Source of the DNA: an uncultured Bacilli bacterium
GTDB lineage: Bacteria > Bacillota_I > Bacilli_A > RF39 > UBA660
NCBI GenBank assembly: GCA_947586295.1
Contig: CANPXQ010000042.1
Location: 1-7,859, forward strand
Length of the DNA stretch: 7,859 nt
Reading direction: 5' to 3'
A program made the translations under genes and the position numbers. Position 1 is the first letter of the stretch; the number at the start of each line of letters is the position of its first letter. Shown here piece after piece: positions 5,680 to 7,859 of this stretch. A model generated the notes under the pieces. It was given only the letters and a program-made list of their open reading frames with translations, searched no databases and had not been told where the DNA came from.

Positions 5680-6968
5680 AAATAATAATAGTTCATAAAG
5701 ACGACAAAGATAATATTAATAATTTCACTTATAACTAAACTATAGATACCGATATGAACTATAGATAATAAAGCGAGAAAAAGTAGTTTTATAACAACCC
5801 CTATTAAAGAGATATTCATTGATATTTTCGCTTTATTTAAGGCTTGTAAAGATGAAATTAATACACCTTCTAAATAAAATAAAACAAATATGGGAGCTAA
5901 TATTTTAATATAATTGGCTCCTTTTGTTGTATGATATAAAATATATAATAAAGGTAAACGAAAAAAATAGATTAAGGATGAAAAAAATAAACCAATTATC
6001 GCGGCAAAAATAATTCCCTGTTTTATTCTTCTTTTAACCATTAATAAATTATGTTGTTTATAATATTTACTTACCTCAGGTAATATTGACATCGCTACGG
6101 CTGCCACAAAAAAAGAAGGCATCGTAAGTAATGATAAAGTATATGCATTATATATTCCATATTCACTTAAAATATAACTACTAGAATAACCTGATAATTT
6201 TAATAAATTTGTTAATATAATTGGTTCTAAAAAATAACCAATATTACCGATAATTCTACTAGATACTGTAGGTAAAGATATATCTAAAATACTTTTGGTA
6301 GTTTTAAAATCAATTTTCATATCCTTTTTAGGTAAATGAATTTTTTTAGGTAAGAAAAATAAAAAGACAATTATGGAAGATATTTCACTAATAATAGTTA
6401 AACTTACTAAACCAACTACCGCAATTAAGGTACTTTTAAGCATTAGTTTGGGTAAGACTAAATATATAATTACTAAACGGACTATTTGTTCAATAATATT
6501 ACTTGTAGCGTGGGGGATCATATTTTGTTTACCATAAAAGTAGCCTTTAAAAACTGCGGATATAGAAACAAAGGGTAAAGTTAACGCCATAGCGATTAAT
6601 ATAGGATAACTTCGTGGTTCATTAAGTAGGGAACAAGCAATAAATTTAGATGATACTAGCATTATTAATATCAGGATAAAATTAATACTTAGAATAATTA
6701 AAGCACTAGTAATTAAGATATTTAAGCTTCTTTTATGAACACTACTATTTTCGGCAATTAGTTTAGATATTGCCGTGGGAATCGCTAAAGAAGAAATGGT
6801 TAGTAATAAAGAATAAGTGGGTGTTGCAATAGAATATAATGCTACTCCTAATTCTCCAATTATACGACTATAAATAATTCGAATAACAAAACCTAATATC
6901 TTTGTAAAAAAACCACTTATAATTAAAATAAACGTCGATTTTAAAAAAATGTTTTCCTTACATTTCAT
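5658..6968 (-). CDS. SpoVB/MurJ-like polysaccharide or lipid II flippase (MOP superfamily)
   Basis: This 436-residue membrane protein has about 12 predicted helices (roughly 8-29, 46-64, 83-107, 122-139, 161-174, 179-206, 228-253, 277-297, 317-338, 352-372, 386-402, 407-427). The N-terminal KSTFILIISGFFTKILGF (10-27) and SRIIGELGVALYSIATPTY (34-52), then IPTAISKLIAE (63-73), follow the SpoVB pattern. The segment 141-164 (KGYFYGKQNMIP, then EQIVRL) is the clearest family signature. Relatives export lipid-linked cell wall or polysaccharide precursors; SpoVB itself serves spore cortex synthesis in B. subtilis, while others serve vegetative wall growth. The protein is shorter than SpoVB (about 518 residues, 14 helices), so the last helices may be absent. 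AGGTGA (6978-6973) lies 4 nt before ATG 6968. It diverges from the RelA/SpoT gene; in B. subtilis spoVB also lies a few genes from relA (from memory). Whether the substrate is a cortex precursor, lipid II or another polymer cannot be told. Confidence 0.88.
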   Translation of the reverse strand: MKCKENIFLKSTFILIISGFFTKILGFVIRIIYSRIIGELGVALYSIATPTYSLLLTISSLAIPTAISKLIAENSSVHKRSLNILITSALIILSINFILILIMLVSSKFIACSLLNEPRSYPILIAMALTLPFVSISAVFKGYFYGKQNMIPHATSNIIEQIVRLVIIYLVLPKLMLKSTLIAVVGLVSLTIISEISSIIVFLFFLPKKIHLPKKDMKIDFKTTKSILDISLPTVSSRIIGNIGYFLEPIILTNLLKLSGYSSSYILSEYGIYNAYTLSLLTMPSFFVAAVAMSILPEVSKYYKQHNLLMVKRRIKQGIIFAAIIGLFFSSLIYFFRLPLLYILYHTTKGANYIKILAPIFVLFYLEGVLISSLQALNKAKISMNISLIGVVIKLLFLALLSIVHIGIYSLVISEIINIIFVVFMNYYYLKKTLNN

Positions 6969-6999
6969 TTTTTCACCTTTATTAACTATGAGATTTGTA

Positions 7000-7019
7000 A
7001 TATAATGGTTATATATAAT
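7000..7019 (+). promoter_or_regulatory. Candidate promoter region of the RelA/SpoT gene
   Basis: The 74-bp divergent gap (6969-7042) has two TATAAT hexamers, at 7001-7006 and 7014-7019. The first has a weak TTTATT at 6978-6983 with a 17-nt spacer; the second has no good -35. An inverted repeat, ATATAA (7000-7005) and TTATAT (7009-7014) around TGG, covers the first hexamer and could be a small operator or chance. A start near 7013 would give a leader of about 30 nt, longer than for the other genes here. Confidence 0.4.
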
Positions 7020-7031
7020 AATATTTAATTT

Positions 7032-7037
7032 AGGTGA
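7032..7037 (+). promoter_or_regulatory. Shine-Dalgarno AGGTGA of the RelA/SpoT gene
   Basis: AGGTGA lies 5 nt before ATG 7043, in the same form as for the ylbL and flippase genes. It fixes the start of the RelA/SpoT frame. Confidence 0.75.
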
Positions 7038-7042
7038 TAAAA

Positions 7043-7859
7043 ATGACAGATAAAATTACATTTAAATCTTTAGAAACAAGCTTAAAAAAACGGGATAATT
7101 ATGCAAAAATTAAAGAAGCTTATGAATATGCTTTAAAAATGCATAAAGGAATGAAACGTTTAACAGGTGATGATTTAATTCTTCACATTTTAGAAGTTAC
7201 TAAAATTCTCGATGATTTAAATGTCGATGATACAACCATAATCGCTGCCCTTTTGCATGAAGTAATGAATAACGGGACCAGTACTTATGAAGAATTAAAG
7301 ACAATGTTTGGCGAAGATGTTGCCAAAATAGTAGAATCAGTATCCAAAATTAATAAATTAGAATTACCAAATAAAGATGAGAGTTCTGCTTATTATCTTC
7401 GAAAAATATTAATTGGGTTAACCGAAGATGTTCGAACATTATATGTTAAATTAGCTGATAGATTACATAATATGCGGACTAATTGGGCTATTAGTAAAGA
7501 TAAGCAAAAAGAAAAAGCTGAAGAAACTATGGATGTTTTAGTGCCTATTGCCCATCGCTTAGGAATAAATTCGCTTAAAAGTGAATTAGAAAATCTCTCA
7601 TTATATTATTTAAAACCCGATGTTTATAATGATATATTAGAAAAACTAAATGATACTGTCAGTAATTTAAATGGTTATTTAGAAAAAATGAAAATCGCGA
7701 TAATAAATATTTTAAATGATGCAGGAATTAGTTTTCAAATTAAGGGAAGAGTAAAAAGTGTTTATAGTATATATAATAAACTTAATAATGGCAAAAAATG
7801 GGATCAAATATACGATATTTTAGCTTTAAGAATATTTGTGGAAAAAGAAAGTGATTGCT
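7043..7859 (+). CDS. RelA/SpoT-family (p)ppGpp synthetase with a degenerate hydrolase site (3' end outside window)
   Basis: The first 272 codons of a long RSH-type protein; the frame is still open at the window end. Residues about 20-180 form the HD (hydrolase) domain, with LKMHKGMKRLTGDDLILH (31-48), AALLHEVMNNGTST (68-81), KLADRLHNMRT (136-146) and LVPIAHRLGI (166-175). Residues from about 225 begin the synthetase domain: GRVKSVYSIYNKL (235-247) and IYDILALRIFV (256-266). Against the Streptococcus dysgalactiae Rel enzyme the HD domain aligns with a constant offset of five. H48, H72 and D139 match the metal ligands H53, H77 and D144, but the fourth ligand D78 is Glu (E73), and the catalytic pair E81-D82 is Asn-Asn (N76-N77). 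In the synthetase part R236, K238, S242, K246 and D258 match R241, K243, S247, K251 and D264; H244 is Ser. So synthesis looks possible and hydrolysis doubtful. The RxKD/ExDD motif and the TGS and ACT domains lie beyond the window. The gene diverges from the flippase gene. Confidence 0.93.
   Translation, partial: MTDKITFKSLETSLKKRDNYAKIKEAYEYALKMHKGMKRLTGDDLILHILEVTKILDDLNVDDTTIIAALLHEVMNNGTSTYEELKTMFGEDVAKIVESVSKINKLELPNKDESSAYYLRKILIGLTEDVRTLYVKLADRLHNMRTNWAISKDKQKEKAEETMDVLVPIAHRLGINSLKSELENLSLYYLKPDVYNDILEKLNDTVSNLNGYLEKMKIAIINILNDAGISFQIKGRVKSVYSIYNKLNNGKKWDQIYDILALRIFVEKESDC

Noticed and set aside
6969..7042. A riboswitch or long leader before the RelA/SpoT gene
   Set aside because: The gap is only 74 bp and the predicted leader is about 30 nt, too short for any known riboswitch class.
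1..7859. Use of the Mycoplasma genetic code (TGA as Trp)
   Set aside because: All Trp codons read in the seven genes are TGG, and no gene needs TGA read-through to reach a normal family length.
1..7859. Mobile element, CRISPR array, tRNA, rRNA or defence system
   Set aside because: No transposase, integrase, regularly spaced repeats, cloverleaf or rRNA-like conserved segments were seen. The genes are core types with similar base and codon use throughout.

Overview
The window is chromosomal DNA from a very A+T-rich bacterium (spot counts suggest about a quarter G+C) of the low-GC Gram-positive type. The gene content (YlbJ, YlbL and SpoVB families, a RelA/SpoT homologue, a Gram-positive-like MutS) and the AGGTGA ribosome binding sites point to Bacillota, most likely an uncultured Bacilli, Erysipelotrichia or RF39-like lineage. 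The lineage is an inference. The genetic code appears standard: all 14 or so Trp codons read here are TGG and no frame contains an internal TGA, which argues against a Mycoplasma-type code. All six visible stops are TAA or TAG.

Layout. (1) Positions 2-1098, plus strand: the end of a pilus/pseudopilin-type surface gene cluster. It holds the C-terminal 174 residues of a large surface protein, then a 185-residue prepilin-like protein. (2) Positions 1078-1920, minus strand: a short YlbJ-family membrane protein whose 3' end overlaps the prepilin gene tail to tail by 21 bp. (3) Positions 1921-1995: a 75-bp divergent promoter region. (4) Positions 1996-3000, plus strand: a membrane-anchored PDZ/Lon-type protease (YlbL/SepM family). 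(5) Positions 3118-5661, plus strand: a complete mutS. (6) Positions 5658-6968, minus strand: a 12-helix SpoVB/MurJ-like lipid flippase, overlapping mutS by 4 bp inside what looks like a bidirectional terminator. (7) Positions 7043-7859, plus strand: the first 272 codons of a RelA/SpoT-type (p)ppGpp enzyme, cut by the window end.

The genes do not form one pathway. Regions 2-4 hold two genes (ylbJ, ylbL) that, as I recall, are also neighbours in Bacillus subtilis; spoVB also lies within a few genes of relA there. The window therefore looks like ordinary core chromosome next to a surface-appendage locus, not a mobile island. I see no transposase, integrase, tRNA, rRNA, CRISPR array or phage gene, and no gene-free stretch longer than 117 bp.

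The most interesting observation is in the RelA/SpoT homologue. Its hydrolase (HD) domain aligns without gaps to the known bifunctional enzymes, but the HD...ED catalytic residues read HE...NN, while the visible part of the synthetase domain is mostly intact. This suggests an enzyme that makes (p)ppGpp but may not degrade it. Secondary points are very short or absent 5' leaders on several genes, a compact bidirectional terminator lying over two overlapping stop codons, and a prepilin with a four-cysteine C-terminus.
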